From contig CACGNZ010000004.1 in the NCBI GenBank assembly GCA_902574475.1, forward strand, positions 16,739-80,738: a stretch of 64,000 nucleotides of DNA, in the 5' to 3' direction. The stretch's first letter is position 1. Each line of letters starts with the position of its first letter. This DNA comes from an uncultured Alphaproteobacteria bacterium. Lineage in GTDB: Bacteria; Pseudomonadota; Alphaproteobacteria; HIMB59; GCA-002718135. The translations under genes were made by a program, and so were the position numbers. The notes below the pieces were generated by a model. It had not been told where the DNA came from and searched no databases. It saw only the letters and a program-made list of their open reading frames with translations. Positions 11,310-20,513 of the stretch are shown here, piece after piece.

Positions 11310-11993
11310 TTAAATCAAACTTTTATTAATTTCTTTTAAAGTTTTAAGTGGATCTCTGGATTTAGTTATAGGTCTTCCAATGACTAAATAATTTGCTCCT
11401 AGTTTTATAGCTTTTTTTGGAGTTTCAACTCTCTTTTGGTCATCACTTTTTAATTTATTAGTAATCCTAATACCAGGTGTGACAATTATAAAATTTTCCC
11501 CAACTATTTTTCTTATATGTTTTATTTCCTGAGGACTGCATACAACTCCGTCAAGTTTATTTTTTTTTGCTTCTTGAGCAAATTTTTTTACTAATGTTGA
11601 CACATTTTTTTGATTATAATATTTTTTAGTTTGGTCGCTGTCTAAGCTTGTTAAAATTGAAACTCCTAAAATCATTGTATTTTTTTTATTTGCTGTGGAC
11701 CCTATCATCATATCATCACCACCAGATATATGAATTGTAGTAAAAAGAGGTTTAATTTTAATTAAAGCCTCCAATCCCTTCACTACTGTATTAGGTATAT
11801 CATGTAATTTTAAATCAAGAAATATTTTGGGACAGATAGAATAAACTTTTTTATAACCCTCTAAGCCAAAATTATAAAAAAATTGGTAACCAATTTTAAA
11901 AGCGTAAACATCTTTTTTTAGTCTAGAAACTAACTTCAATGATTTATCAAAATTATCACTATCTAATGCAACAATAATTTTATTTGAACTCAT
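11310..11993 (-). CDS. pyrF: Orotidine 5'-phosphate decarboxylase
   Basis: Last step of UMP synthesis. The 227-aa protein has the catalytic array DLKLHDIPNT (D60, K62, D65), an N-terminal ALDSDNFD substrate segment and the phosphate-binding end LVIGRPIT. It sits between ihfB and trpF in a same-strand run with 14 and 2 nt spacers, so it is probably expressed with them. Complete. Confidence 0.96.
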   Translation of the reverse strand: MSSNKIIVALDSDNFDKSLKLVSRLKKDVYAFKIGYQFFYNFGLEGYKKVYSICPKIFLDLKLHDIPNTVVKGLEALIKIKPLFTTIHISGGDDMMIGSTANKKNTMILGVSILTSLDSDQTKKYYNQKNVSTLVKKFAQEAKKNKLDGVVCSPQEIKHIRKIVGENFIIVTPGIRITNKLKSDDQKRVETPKKAIKLGANYLVIGRPITKSRDPLKTLKEINKSLI

Positions 11994-12007
11994 GATTTAA
12001 ATTAAGT

Positions 12008-12289
12008 TTAAACTTTATTAATCTTTTTATGCAATGTCTTTCCTGTTTTAAAATGCAATTTAAAAGTTTCTTTTTTATAAATTCTTTCGTTAGTTTTTGG
12101 ATTTCTAACAAATTTTTCTTTATTTATTTTTTTACTAATTGTTCCAAATCCTCTAAGTTCGATGTTGTTACCATTTTTAAGTGAGTTTGTAATTTTTCTA
12201 ATAAATAAATTAAAAATTGTTTCTATATCTTCTGATGGAAAATTTTTATGTTTATTGCTTAGAATAACAAGGATTTCAGATTTTAACAT
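12008..12289 (-). CDS. ihfB: Integration host factor beta-type DNA-binding protein
   Basis: Small HU/IHF-family DNA-bending protein (93 aa). The central FGTISKK turn and the beta-arm with RNPKTNE are typical; the lysine-rich tail contains FKTGKTLH. Position immediately downstream of rpsA (5 nt) matches the near-universal proteobacterial rpsA-ihfB pair, which favours IHF-beta over HU. The alpha partner is not in the window. Confidence 0.9.
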   Translation of the reverse strand: MLKSEILVILSNKHKNFPSEDIETIFNLFIRKITNSLKNGNNIELRGFGTISKKINKEKFVRNPKTNERIYKKETFKLHFKTGKTLHKKINKV

Positions 12290-12294
12290 TAATC

Positions 12295-13983
12295 CTATTT
12301 TTTTAAAACTGATCCTAAAATATCACCTAATGAAGCTCCAGAAGTACTAGATCCATATTTTGAGAGCGCTTCTTTTTCATCTTGTATTTCAAGTTCTTTT
12401 ATTGAAAGATTAATATATCTTGTTTTAGAGTCTAAAGACAATATTACCGAGTCAATACTTTCATCTAATGCAAAGCGTTCGATTTTTTGCTCATTTTTGT
12501 CTTTTGATAAATTAGATTTTTTAATAAATCCAAAAATCTTATTTTCTTTATCTAATTCTATTTTTATACCTTTTTCATCTGTATTAATAACTTTACCAGT
12601 TACTTTAGACTTAATTGGATTTTTGTCTAAGAAGTCCTGAACAGGGTCATTATTTAGATGCTTAATTCCTAAACTAATTCTTTCTTTTTCAACATTTATA
12701 TCTAATATTTTAACTTTAACTTTATCGCCTTTTTTGAAATCATTAAGAATTTTTTCACATTCTTTTTCGTCCCAACTTAAATCTGAAACATGTACCATAC
12801 CATCTATTTCATCTTGTACTTTTACAAAAATACCAAAATCCACGGTGTTTACAACTTCTGTGTCCAGCGAGTCATTAATGTTGTAGTTATCCTTTAATTT
12901 ATCCCATGGATTTTCTTTAGTTTGTTTTAGACTACAATTTACTCTTCTTTTTTCTTGATCTATCTCAAGCACTTTTACTTCTAAGGTATCTTGTAAATTT
13001 AATATTTTTGAAGGATGAGGTGGTTTTTTCAACCATGTTAACTCATTTAAAGTTATTAGACCATCATACTTATCATTAATAATTATATTAACACTATTAT
13101 CACTAATATTAATTACCTTTGAATTAATATTTTCATTTATTTTTATGTCTTCATTAACTTGATCCCAAGGATCTTCAGAAAGTTGTTTAATACCAAGACT
13201 TAATCTTGATAACTCTTCATCAAATTTAAGAACTTTTACCTTTATTGTTGAATTCAGATCTAAAATATCATTTGGGTTATTAATTTTAGTCCAAGAAATA
13301 TCTGTAACATGTACCAAGCCGTCTAGACCGCCTAAATCAATAAAAGCTCCATAATCAGTTATATTTTTAACCTTACCTTCAATAATTGAACCTTCTTCAA
13401 TAGTGCTTAAGAGCTCTTGTCTTTGTTCTTTTAATTCATTTTCTGTAATTGCTTTTCTAGATACAACTATATTTCCTCTATATTTATCCATCTTTAAAAT
13501 CATTAATTCGATGGGTTTATTTAACAATTCTTTTGTATCTTTAACAATTTGTCTATTGTCGATTTGGCTTCCAGGAAGAAATGCAGTTACTCCATTTAAG
13601 TCAACACTCATGCCACCTTTTACTCTATTATATGGAACTCCAGTAACCACTTTATTTTCTGCAAAGCTTTCTTGTAAATTATGCCAAGCTTTTTGCTTTA
13701 CTGCTTTTTCTCTAGATAATTTTGTCTCCCCATAAGCATTATCTACATTTTCAATATAAACTTCAGTTTCATCGCCAACTTCTATATCTATGTTTTGACC
13801 AGGTCTTGTAAATTCGTTAACTGGTACGCGTCCTTCACTTTTTAGACCAACATCAATGGTAACAATATCATTCTCAATTGAGATAATTTTTCCCTTTGCA
13901 ATGCTTTTTTCTTTAACATTAGTATCTTTAAATGTTCCTTCAATTAATTCATCATATTGAATGTTAGAAATTTTCTGACTCAT
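12295..13983 (-). CDS. rpsA: 30S ribosomal protein S1
   Basis: RNA-binding ribosomal protein that draws mRNA onto the 30S subunit. At 562 aa it has room for the six S1 (OB-fold) repeats; copies of the motif family (YGAFIDLGGLDGLVHVTDISW, FGIFVKVQDEIDGMVHVSDLSW) are easy to see. The first two repeats are the divergent ribosome-binding type. There is a single nucleotide between cmk and rpsA, so no space for a separate leader; expression probably depends on upstream genes or promoters inside cmk. Confidence 0.97.
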   Translation of the reverse strand: MSQKISNIQYDELIEGTFKDTNVKEKSIAKGKIISIENDIVTIDVGLKSEGRVPVNEFTRPGQNIDIEVGDETEVYIENVDNAYGETKLSREKAVKQKAWHNLQESFAENKVVTGVPYNRVKGGMSVDLNGVTAFLPGSQIDNRQIVKDTKELLNKPIELMILKMDKYRGNIVVSRKAITENELKEQRQELLSTIEEGSIIEGKVKNITDYGAFIDLGGLDGLVHVTDISWTKINNPNDILDLNSTIKVKVLKFDEELSRLSLGIKQLSEDPWDQVNEDIKINENINSKVINISDNSVNIIINDKYDGLITLNELTWLKKPPHPSKILNLQDTLEVKVLEIDQEKRRVNCSLKQTKENPWDKLKDNYNINDSLDTEVVNTVDFGIFVKVQDEIDGMVHVSDLSWDEKECEKILNDFKKGDKVKVKILDINVEKERISLGIKHLNNDPVQDFLDKNPIKSKVTGKVINTDEKGIKIELDKENKIFGFIKKSNLSKDKNEQKIERFALDESIDSVILSLDSKTRYINLSIKELEIQDEKEALSKYGSSTSGASLGDILGSVLKK

Positions 13984-13984
13984 A

Positions 13985-14617
13985 CTAATTATCTAAATAA
14001 CATTTCAATTGCTTAATGGTTCTAATAAAGTTGCCATTATTATTAATAATTACAGACCCTTTTGGTATTGTCAAAGGTGAATTCTTTCTTGTTTTATCTT
14101 TCTTATCTCTCAAAATAATATCCTTCAAAATTTTTTGGTATATAGACTTTTCACCACTATCAATCAACTGTTTATATCTCCTTTTTGCTCTAATTTCTGG
14201 CTCAACATCTATATATAGTTTTATATTTGCATTTTTAAAAACAACTGATCCAATATCCCTCCCATCAATTACAAATCTATTGTATTCTAAATTTTCTTTA
14301 ACAAAGCTATTTTGTACTCTGTTTATAAATAAACGGACTATGGAATGTATAGCGATTTGAGACGAGGCTTTACTAACTGCCTGAGATCTAAGATATTTGT
14401 TATTTCTAAATGAAATTCCATTTAATTTATCCAATTTAACTTGAATTTCTTTTGGATTTTTTATGTTTATATTATCTTTTATTAAAATATAGGCTAGACG
14501 CCTATAAAGCATACCAGAGTCTAGATGTTTTAGTTTCCATTTTTTACTTATATATTTTGCAATTCTTCCCTTTCCAGAAGCTGCTGGACCATCTACAGAT
14601 ACAATATAGGGTTTCAA
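13985..14617 (-). CDS. cmk: Cytidylate kinase
   Basis: Phosphorylates CMP and dCMP. The 210-aa protein has the P-loop GPAASGKG (residues 10-17), the LDSGMLYR CMP-binding segment and the DGRDIG signature. Its start overlaps aroA by 4 nt. The aroA-cmk-rpsA-ihfB order is a conserved proteobacterial block. Confidence 0.95.
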   Translation of the reverse strand: MKPYIVSVDGPAASGKGRIAKYISKKWKLKHLDSGMLYRRLAYILIKDNINIKNPKEIQVKLDKLNGISFRNNKYLRSQAVSKASSQIAIHSIVRLFINRVQNSFVKENLEYNRFVIDGRDIGSVVFKNANIKLYIDVEPEIRAKRRYKQLIDSGEKSIYQKILKDIILRDKKDKTRKNSPLTIPKGSVIINNNGNFIRTIKQLKCYLDN

Positions 14618-15912
14618 ATAATTTTTCCACCAACTGATTTGAATTCATTAATAAATGATGGAAAGCTAGTATTTATACTTTCTGCGTCGTTAATTTTCAA
14701 TGGCCCTATCTTAGTTCCCATAACACAAAAAGACATAGCAATTCTATGATCGTAATCAGTTCTAATATTATTATTCTTAATTTCAAATTTTTTTGATGGA
14801 TTTATAATTAAATCATCTTCAATAATATTACAATCAACACCACAATTTAATAAATTTAAATAAATAAGATTTAGTCTATCACTTTCTTTAACTCTTAATT
14901 CTTTTAATCCACGAAAAATACTCGGGGAATCAGCAAATGCGGCAGCAACTGAAAGAATTGGATATTCATCAATCATTAAATCAGCAAAACTGTTATCTAA
15001 TTCACAACCTTTCAAGTTGGAGCTTGAGATTTCCATATCACAAACATTCTCATCATTGCTTATTCTTCTGTTTAAATAATTTATTCTAGCACCCATTTTT
15101 TCTAGAGCTAAAAGTAAACCATTTCTTGTTGGGTTAATATTAATATTTTTTAAAGTAATTTTTGAATTTTTATTTATTAATGCTGCAACAATAAAAAAAG
15201 CACTACTAGATAAATCACATGGAACATCAATATTTTTAGCTTTTAACTCTTTTAATCCATTTATAGTGATTAATTTTTTACGACCTTTAGAATCTATATC
15301 TATATCAGCACCAAATGCTTTAAGCATTATTTCTGTGTGATCTCTTGTAACCTTACTTTCTGTAATAGTTGATTTTCCATTAGTATTTAAAAAAGCAAAT
15401 AATAAAGCCGATTTTATTTGAGCTGAAGGAATTGAGATTTCAATATTTGAAGATTCTAATTGTTTTCCTTTAATTTCGATTGGCAATGATCCATTTGAAG
15501 TGAAAATTTCTGCCTTCATCGCACTCAAAGGATCTGCAATTCTATTCATAGGTCTTTTTGAAAGTGATTTATCACCAGTAATTTTTGTATCAAAATTTTG
15601 TGCAGCTAATAAACCGGTAAGTAATCTTGCACTTGTACCTGAGTTACCAAGATAAATTTCTTTTTTCGGTTTTTTTAGAGATTTTAGACCATTTCCATAA
15701 ATTATTAATTTATCTTCATTATCAATTATTTTTACTCCCATTTCTTTAAAAGCCTCTAAAGTATTATTTACATCTTCAGATTTTAGAATATTTGTTATTT
15801 CAGTAACTCCATTTGATATTGATGGAATTATAATTGCTCTATGAGAAATAGATTTATCACCTGGTATAATTGGACATCCATTAATACCATGGTCTATTTT
15901 ATGACTAATCAT
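14614..15912 (-). CDS. aroA: 3-phosphoshikimate 1-carboxyvinyltransferase (EPSP synthase)
   Basis: Sixth step of the shikimate pathway. The 432-aa protein carries PGDKSISHR at the N-terminus, LGNSGTSARL at the PEP/glyphosate-binding turn, DKSLSKRPM, and RVKESDR near the C-terminal active site. The spacing and wording resemble the class II enzymes more than enteric class I, but class is only suggested by eye. It begins 1 nt from the lptB stop (shared base) and overlaps cmk. Confidence 0.96.
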   Translation of the reverse strand: MISHKIDHGINGCPIIPGDKSISHRAIIIPSISNGVTEITNILKSEDVNNTLEAFKEMGVKIIDNEDKLIIYGNGLKSLKKPKKEIYLGNSGTSARLLTGLLAAQNFDTKITGDKSLSKRPMNRIADPLSAMKAEIFTSNGSLPIEIKGKQLESSNIEISIPSAQIKSALLFAFLNTNGKSTITESKVTRDHTEIMLKAFGADIDIDSKGRKKLITINGLKELKAKNIDVPCDLSSSAFFIVAALINKNSKITLKNININPTRNGLLLALEKMGARINYLNRRISNDENVCDMEISSSNLKGCELDNSFADLMIDEYPILSVAAAFADSPSIFRGLKELRVKESDRLNLIYLNLLNCGVDCNIIEDDLIINPSKKFEIKNNNIRTDYDHRIAMSFCVMGTKIGPLKINDAESINTSFPSFINEFKSVGGKII

Positions 15913-16655
15913 TATAGTTTAAATTCAGACCCTAAATAAAACTTCTTGATTTTTTCATCATTTGTTGCAGAAATTGGATCGCCTTCATAAAATATTGCTC
16001 CTTCGTTAACAATATATACTTTATCTACTATCTTTAGTGTTTCTCTAACATTGTGATCAGTAATTAAGACACCAATATTTTTATCTTTAAGCTTCTTAAT
16101 AATAATTTTAATTTCCTCAATAGATACTGGATCGATACCAGTTAAGGGTTCGTCTAATAGTAAATATTTTGGCTTAGAGGCTAATGTCCTTGCAATTTCT
16201 AGTCTTCTTCTTTCACCACCTGACAAAACTATGGATTTAGATTTTCTTACATGATTTATATCAAATTCATTTAAAAGATTTTGAAGAATTATTTCTTGTT
16301 TATTTTTATCTTTTTCTTTTATTTCAATTATTGATAAAAGATTATCTTCAACATTCATTCCTCGAAATATCGAAGCTTCTTGTGGAAGATAGCTAATTCC
16401 TAGTTTACCCCTAAGGTATATAGGTTGATTTGAAATATCTGTTTTGTCTAATATAATTGATCCTCTGTCTGGCTTAACTAAACCTACAATGGTGTAAAAG
16501 GTTGTTGTTTTGCCGGCACCATTTGGTCCGAGTAAACCAACAATTTCTCCACGCTTGATAGATATATTAATGTCTCTTATTACATCTTTATTACCATAAC
16601 TTTTTGAAATTTTTTTAACAATTAATCCATCATCCAAAACACTAAACTTATTCAT
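15912..16655 (-). CDS. lptB: LPS export ABC transporter ATP-binding protein LptB
   Basis: Cytoplasmic ATPase that powers LPS extraction by LptFG. The 247-aa protein shows Walker A GPNGAGKTT (43-51), the Q-loop region LPQEASIFRGM, signature LSGGERRR, and Walker B LLLDEPLTGIDP, all typical of LptB. It overlaps lptA by 8 nt. In many proteobacteria rpoN follows; here aroA follows directly. Confidence 0.97.
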   Translation of the reverse strand: MNKFSVLDDGLIVKKISKSYGNKDVIRDINISIKRGEIVGLLGPNGAGKTTTFYTIVGLVKPDRGSIILDKTDISNQPIYLRGKLGISYLPQEASIFRGMNVEDNLLSIIEIKEKDKNKQEIILQNLLNEFDINHVRKSKSIVLSGGERRRLEIARTLASKPKYLLLDEPLTGIDPVSIEEIKIIIKKLKDKNIGVLITDHNVRETLKIVDKVYIVNEGAIFYEGDPISATNDEKIKKFYLGSEFKL

Positions 16656-17412
16656 CGTTGTTTGATATAACCACTCTAACTTTCTTTGAATTATTTGATT
16701 TTATTTTATATGAATTGTTTTTTGTATCAAGTGTCCCGTAGTCTCCAGTTATTGTTTCTCCGTCTCGAATTATCTTAACACTTTCTTCTAACAGAATAAT
16801 AGAGGTTTTCTCATCAAATTTGATATTTTTAGCATACATTTCTGTATTATTATTTTTTATATACGCAATTGTTTCATCATAAACATTTAAAAATACTATT
16901 TGATTTTTTCCTTCAATACTTTGATAAACTCCTTCAATAAATACTGCTTCAATGATTATATCATCATTAATAATTTTTGAATTTGGTCCTTTAAGTAAAA
17001 AATTTCCTGATAAGTTGTTTACTTTAATAAATTTATCTGAAAACATTGTAATATCTTTTGTAATTAATTCAGAATTAATACCTTGAATATTTATAATTTC
17101 TTCATCAATAGAAAAGTCTAGTTTTTCACCCATTCCTTCAATATTATATGTATTGGAAAACAAGCTTACATTACCATTCGCTTCAATATAATTAATATCA
17201 TAGAGATCTTCATTAAATAAAATTTTAACATTATCTCCATTAAGCACAAAATCATCTGAATTGATTTTTACATTTTTCTTTAATAAATAATATTTTTCAT
17301 TCTGATAAACTTCAATTCCATTTTCAGTTGTAATTTCTGTCTCTCCAATTTCCCTAGCATATATCGCAATTGTTAATTGAAAAAAAAATATTAAATATAA
17401 AAAAAATCTCAT
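16648..17412 (-). CDS. lptA: LptA-like periplasmic LPS-bridge protein
   Basis: Protein of 254 aa with an N-terminal signal peptide (hydrophobic run ending near IYA) followed by repeated beta strands of the OstA/LptA type, e.g. KKNVKINSDDFVLNGD. LptA carries LPS across the periplasm between LptC and LptD. It is longer than the enteric protein, adding extra beta-jellyroll turns. Position between lptC and lptB makes the assignment secure despite low sequence conservation. Confidence 0.85.
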   Translation of the reverse strand: MRFFLYLIFFFQLTIAIYAREIGETEITTENGIEVYQNEKYYLLKKNVKINSDDFVLNGDNVKILFNEDLYDINYIEANGNVSLFSNTYNIEGMGEKLDFSIDEEIINIQGINSELITKDITMFSDKFIKVNNLSGNFLLKGPNSKIINDDIIIEAVFIEGVYQSIEGKNQIVFLNVYDETIAYIKNNNTEMYAKNIKFDEKTSIILLEESVKIIRDGETITGDYGTLDTKNNSYKIKSNNSKKVRVVISNNDE

Positions 17413-17858
17413 TTTATTTTAACTGATGAATTCCCATAGAAAATAATTTTATTTCCTTTATCATAAATATCAAATCCTTCTGAAATGATTGTTGTATTTT
17501 TTGATTTAAAAAAAGATTGAGTATCACTGTATGCATTTTGTTTTTTTCTATCAAAAATAACACTATTTGTTTTAATACTAAACTCTTTAGATTTAAATCT
17601 AACATTACTTTTTAACAAAATCTCATCTTTATTAATAAAATTTCCTTGCTTTGCAGTTATAAATATTTTTTGTTTGTCGCTATTAATTGCAAATTTAGGA
17701 TTGGTAATGTCAACGTTTGATATTTTTGGTTTATTTTGTTCTATTTCTTTATCGACTGAATTTAGAATTGTTAACAAAATAAATCCTGAAAAAAAAATAA
17801 TTGAAGAAACTAATAAAAATATTATATATTTTTTATTAATTGATAAAAAAAAGTTCAA
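17409..17858 (-). CDS. lptC: LptC-like LPS export protein
   Basis: Inner-membrane anchored 149-aa protein with one N-terminal membrane segment (about residues 12-33) and a beta-rich periplasmic part (KSNVRFKSKEFSIKTNS). LptC receives LPS from LptBFG and passes it to LptA. Sequence conservation is weak, so the call rests on topology, length and position between kdsD and lptA, which it overlaps by 4 nt. Confidence 0.82.
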   Translation of the reverse strand: MNFFLSINKKYIIFLLVSSIIFFSGFILLTILNSVDKEIEQNKPKISNVDITNPKFAINSDKQKIFITAKQGNFINKDEILLKSNVRFKSKEFSIKTNSVIFDRKKQNAYSDTQSFFKSKNTTIISEGFDIYDKGNKIIFYGNSSVKIK

Positions 17859-17859
17859 T

Positions 17860-18819
17860 TTAGCTCGTTAACCTTAGCAAATCATGGATATGCACTATTC
17901 CTAATGGTATTTTTTTTTCACAAATAAATAAGCTTGTTATTTTTTTTCTATTCATTAAATTTATAGCTTCACCAACTAACATATTTTTATCTGCTAAAGT
18001 TGGATTTTTTGTCATTACTTCTGATGCTTTTTTTTCAAAAAATTTAGCATTTAATTTTCTTCTCAAATCACCATCTGTAATGATCCCTACTATTTGTTTT
18101 TTGTTATTAATTACTCCAATACATCCAAAACTTTTTTTAGTCATAGTAATTAGAGCTTTAGACATTTTTTCATCTGATTTTGCCAAAGGCAATTCATTTC
18201 CTAAATGCATAACATCACTTAAATTTTTTAGATCTTTACCAAGATTCCCTCCTGGGTGTAGACTTTTAAACTGTGTGCTTTTAAAGCCTCTCAATTCTAA
18301 TAAAGATATTGCTATGCAATCTCCAATAATCATAGTCATCGAAGTAGAGCTTGTGGGTGCTAAATTTAGAGGACATGCTTCGATTGGTTTTTTGAATAAA
18401 ATTCCTACAGTAGCATTTTTGTGAAGTATACTTTTTGAATTACTTGTTATGCTTATAAGTTTAATATTAAATCTTTTAGTAAACTGAATTATATTATTTA
18501 GCTCTGATGTTTCACCTGAATTTGAAATTCCAATTACACAATCATCTTTTTTTATACTTCCTAAATCACCATGACTAGCTTCAGTTGCATGTATAAAGTA
18601 AGAAGGTGTTCCAGTTGATGTAAGTGTAGCTGATATCTTGTTACCAATGTGTGCACTTTTGCCAACACCAGTAATCACAACTTTGCCCTTTGTATTAAAT
18701 ATTAAATTAATTGCTTCACAAAAACTGCTATTAAATGTGGATTTCAAATTTTTTATACTGCTGAGTTCTTTTGCCAAAGTTCTATTTGCACTATTAATTA
18801 TTTTTTTTTTATTTTTCAT
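17860..18819 (-). CDS. kdsD: Arabinose-5-phosphate isomerase (KdsD/KpsF family)
   Basis: Converts ribulose-5-phosphate to arabinose-5-phosphate, the first step of Kdo synthesis. The 319-aa protein has an N-terminal SIS domain (GVGKSAHIG, ATEASHGDLG, SNSGET) and two C-terminal CBS repeats (from about residue 200; ITDGDLRRKL). It is immediately upstream of lptC as in many proteobacteria. KdsB, which activates Kdo, is encoded at 53.8 kb in the same window. Confidence 0.94.
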   Translation of the reverse strand: MKNKKKIINSANRTLAKELSSIKNLKSTFNSSFCEAINLIFNTKGKVVITGVGKSAHIGNKISATLTSTGTPSYFIHATEASHGDLGSIKKDDCVIGISNSGETSELNNIIQFTKRFNIKLISITSNSKSILHKNATVGILFKKPIEACPLNLAPTSSTSMTMIIGDCIAISLLELRGFKSTQFKSLHPGGNLGKDLKNLSDVMHLGNELPLAKSDEKMSKALITMTKKSFGCIGVINNKKQIVGIITDGDLRRKLNAKFFEKKASEVMTKNPTLADKNMLVGEAINLMNRKKITSLFICEKKIPLGIVHIHDLLRLTS

Positions 18820-19427
18820 TAATGTTTAAATATATCTTGCTCTGACCAACCATTAATATCTAAATCTGTCCTATATTGAATGAAATCAAAGCAGGCCTTA
18901 GCTAATTTATTTCTTTTTTCCCTTAATAACATTTTATCAAGTTTATCTTTTATCCTGTGCAGATAAAATACGTCTGTAGCAGCGTATTTTTGTTGATCTT
19001 TAGTTAATTCACCACCCCAATCAGAAGATTGTTCAGTTTTTGAAATTGATTTTCCTAATAATTCACTGCAAAGATCTTTGTAACCATGTTTATCAGTATA
19101 AGTTCTAACAAGTTTAGATGCAATTTTTGTGCAGTAAATATTTTTAATATTAATTTTGAAGTTATGTTTGAATACAGCTACATCAAACCTTGCATAATGA
19201 AATATTTTTTGAATTTTATTATTCTTAAGAATTTTAATTAAATTATGAGGTTTTTCAGTAGATAGGTCAATTTTTACTAAGTGACATATTTCATCACCAT
19301 TTGAAATTTGGACTAAACATAATTTATCTCTTTTTGGATTTAATCCCATTGTTTCACTATCAAAAGCGATAATATTAGTTGGTTCAAAACTTGCTGGTAG
19401 ATCGCCTCTATAGAAATTTATTTTCAT
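18819..19427 (-). CDS. rnd: Ribonuclease D-like 3'-5' exonuclease
   Basis: DEDDy-type exonuclease of 202 aa. The acidic residues appear in order: FDSETMGL, FHYARFDVAV, and YAATDVFYL (Tyr-x3-Asp). There is no HRDC domain; this short form is usual in alphaproteobacteria. It heads the long minus-strand run and its stop overlaps the kdsD start by one base. RNA-processing role is inferred from family. Confidence 0.88.
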   Translation of the reverse strand: MKINFYRGDLPASFEPTNIIAFDSETMGLNPKRDKLCLVQISNGDEICHLVKIDLSTEKPHNLIKILKNNKIQKIFHYARFDVAVFKHNFKINIKNIYCTKIASKLVRTYTDKHGYKDLCSELLGKSISKTEQSSDWGGELTKDQQKYAATDVFYLHRIKDKLDKMLLREKRNKLAKACFDFIQYRTDLDINGWSEQDIFKH

Positions 19428-19444
19428 TTTGATTTTATTACCTG

Positions 19445-19450
19445 TATAAT
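19445..19450 (+). promoter_or_regulatory. Possible -10 box for the NDUFA9-like gene
   Basis: A perfect TATAAT, preceded directly by TG, lies 39 nt before the 19490 ATG in the 62-nt gap between two divergent genes. No convincing -35 box is visible. The setting favours a promoter but the sequence is AT-rich, so chance is likely enough to keep confidence low. Confidence 0.35.
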
Positions 19451-19489
19451 TTATATTTTTTCTCTATATCACTTATTTAATTAAAGGTC

Positions 19490-20395
19490 ATGAAATCAAT
19501 AGTAATTTTTGGAGGTGCGGGTTTTGTAGGTAAACATTTAATAAGGCGTCTTGCTAAAAAAGGCCACAAAATCATTGTTCCATATCAAAGATCTGTTCAA
19601 GAGGCTAAAATTCGACTTTTAGGTGTAACAGGACAAGTAATTCCATTTCGTTACTCTTCATTAGAAGATAAAAGGCTTAAATCTGTCATAAATAATGTCG
19701 ATGTATGTATTAATTTGAAAACTACATATGACAAAAAGAAGGGTGATTTTAACAATACAATTTTTAAGTTTAATCAGAAACTTATTAAGATATTAAAATC
19801 TAGTAAGGAATTAAAACAATTCATTTTTTTTTCTGGTCTTGGTGTAGATATTGATAAAAATTCAACGAGAAGTACTGCAGTTCATAAATCTGAAAAGGAA
19901 GCTTTTAAAAAACTTGATAATGTAATTATTATCAGGCCAGGTGTTATTATAGGTGGTGGTGATATTTTCATGAAAAGACTTTTACCAATATTTAAAGCTT
20001 CATTTTTTGTCCCACTTTTTGGAGATGGTTCAAAAAAATTCCAACCAGTATTTATTGATGATGTATCTCTAGCTGTCGATGAAATAATTAATTCTAAGAT
20101 CAATGGGAAAAATATTTACGAACTTGCTGGCCCTAGGATCTATTCTTACAAAGAATTCTTTAATCATATTTCTAATTTTTTAAACAAAACTAGAGTCTTA
20201 GTTCCTGTTCCTATGGCAGTAATGAAACCTATGATAAATATTGCTGAAAAAACTCCAATTTCGCCTCTTACGTCAGAACAGTTAACATTATTTGAAAAGG
20301 ATAATCTTGTCGTAAATATCGATAAATCATTCCAAAATCTTGATATTAATCCACAGGATACACTACAAATACTTAAAAATATTGTTGTAAATTAG
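19490..20395 (+). CDS. NDUFA9-like complex I-associated NAD(P)-binding protein
   Basis: Atypical short-chain dehydrogenase of 301 aa with the dinucleotide site GGAGFVGKH (residues 8-16) and a FSGLGVD strand; no clear Tyr-x3-Lys catalytic pair is evident, as in complex I accessory subunit NDUFA9 and its alphaproteobacterial relatives. IIRPGVIIGGGDIF and the FQPVFIDDVS region fit that subgroup. It reads alone between the divergent rnd gene and gltD. Role in complex I is known for the mitochondrial homologue and only inferred here. Confidence 0.8.
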   Translation: MKSIVIFGGAGFVGKHLIRRLAKKGHKIIVPYQRSVQEAKIRLLGVTGQVIPFRYSSLEDKRLKSVINNVDVCINLKTTYDKKKGDFNNTIFKFNQKLIKILKSSKELKQFIFFSGLGVDIDKNSTRSTAVHKSEKEAFKKLDNVIIIRPGVIIGGGDIFMKRLLPIFKASFFVPLFGDGSKKFQPVFIDDVSLAVDEIINSKINGKNIYELAGPRIYSYKEFFNHISNFLNKTRVLVPVPMAVMKPMINIAEKTPISPLTSEQLTLFEKDNLVVNIDKSFQNLDINPQDTLQILKNIVVN

Positions 20396-20410
20396 AGGTT
20401 TTCTCAGTTT

Positions 20411-20429
20411 TAGTACATAAGTGGTACTA
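20411..20429. promoter_or_regulatory. Dyad symmetry upstream of gltDB
   Basis: TAGTAC and GTACTA form a perfect 6-bp inverted repeat around a 7-nt centre, 16 nt after the NDUFA9-like stop and about 85 nt before gltD. It could be a weak terminator for the upstream gene (T/A-rich tract follows) or an operator for glutamate synthase. Nothing in the sequence decides between these. Confidence 0.4.
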
Positions 20430-20460
20430 TTATTATAAAATTATTGTTTCCTTTTTTATC

Positions 20461-20489
20461 TTGAATGTGTATTTGGTTCGATCTAGATA
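20461..20489 (+). promoter_or_regulatory. Candidate sigma-70-type promoter for gltD
   Basis: TTGAAT (20461-20466), a 17-nt spacer and TAGATA (20484-20489) match the housekeeping consensus reasonably well and would start transcription about 18 nt before the gltD ATG. No strong Shine-Dalgarno follows. Confidence 0.4.
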
Positions 20490-20513
20490 AAATAGTAAAC
20501 AAATGATAACTAA

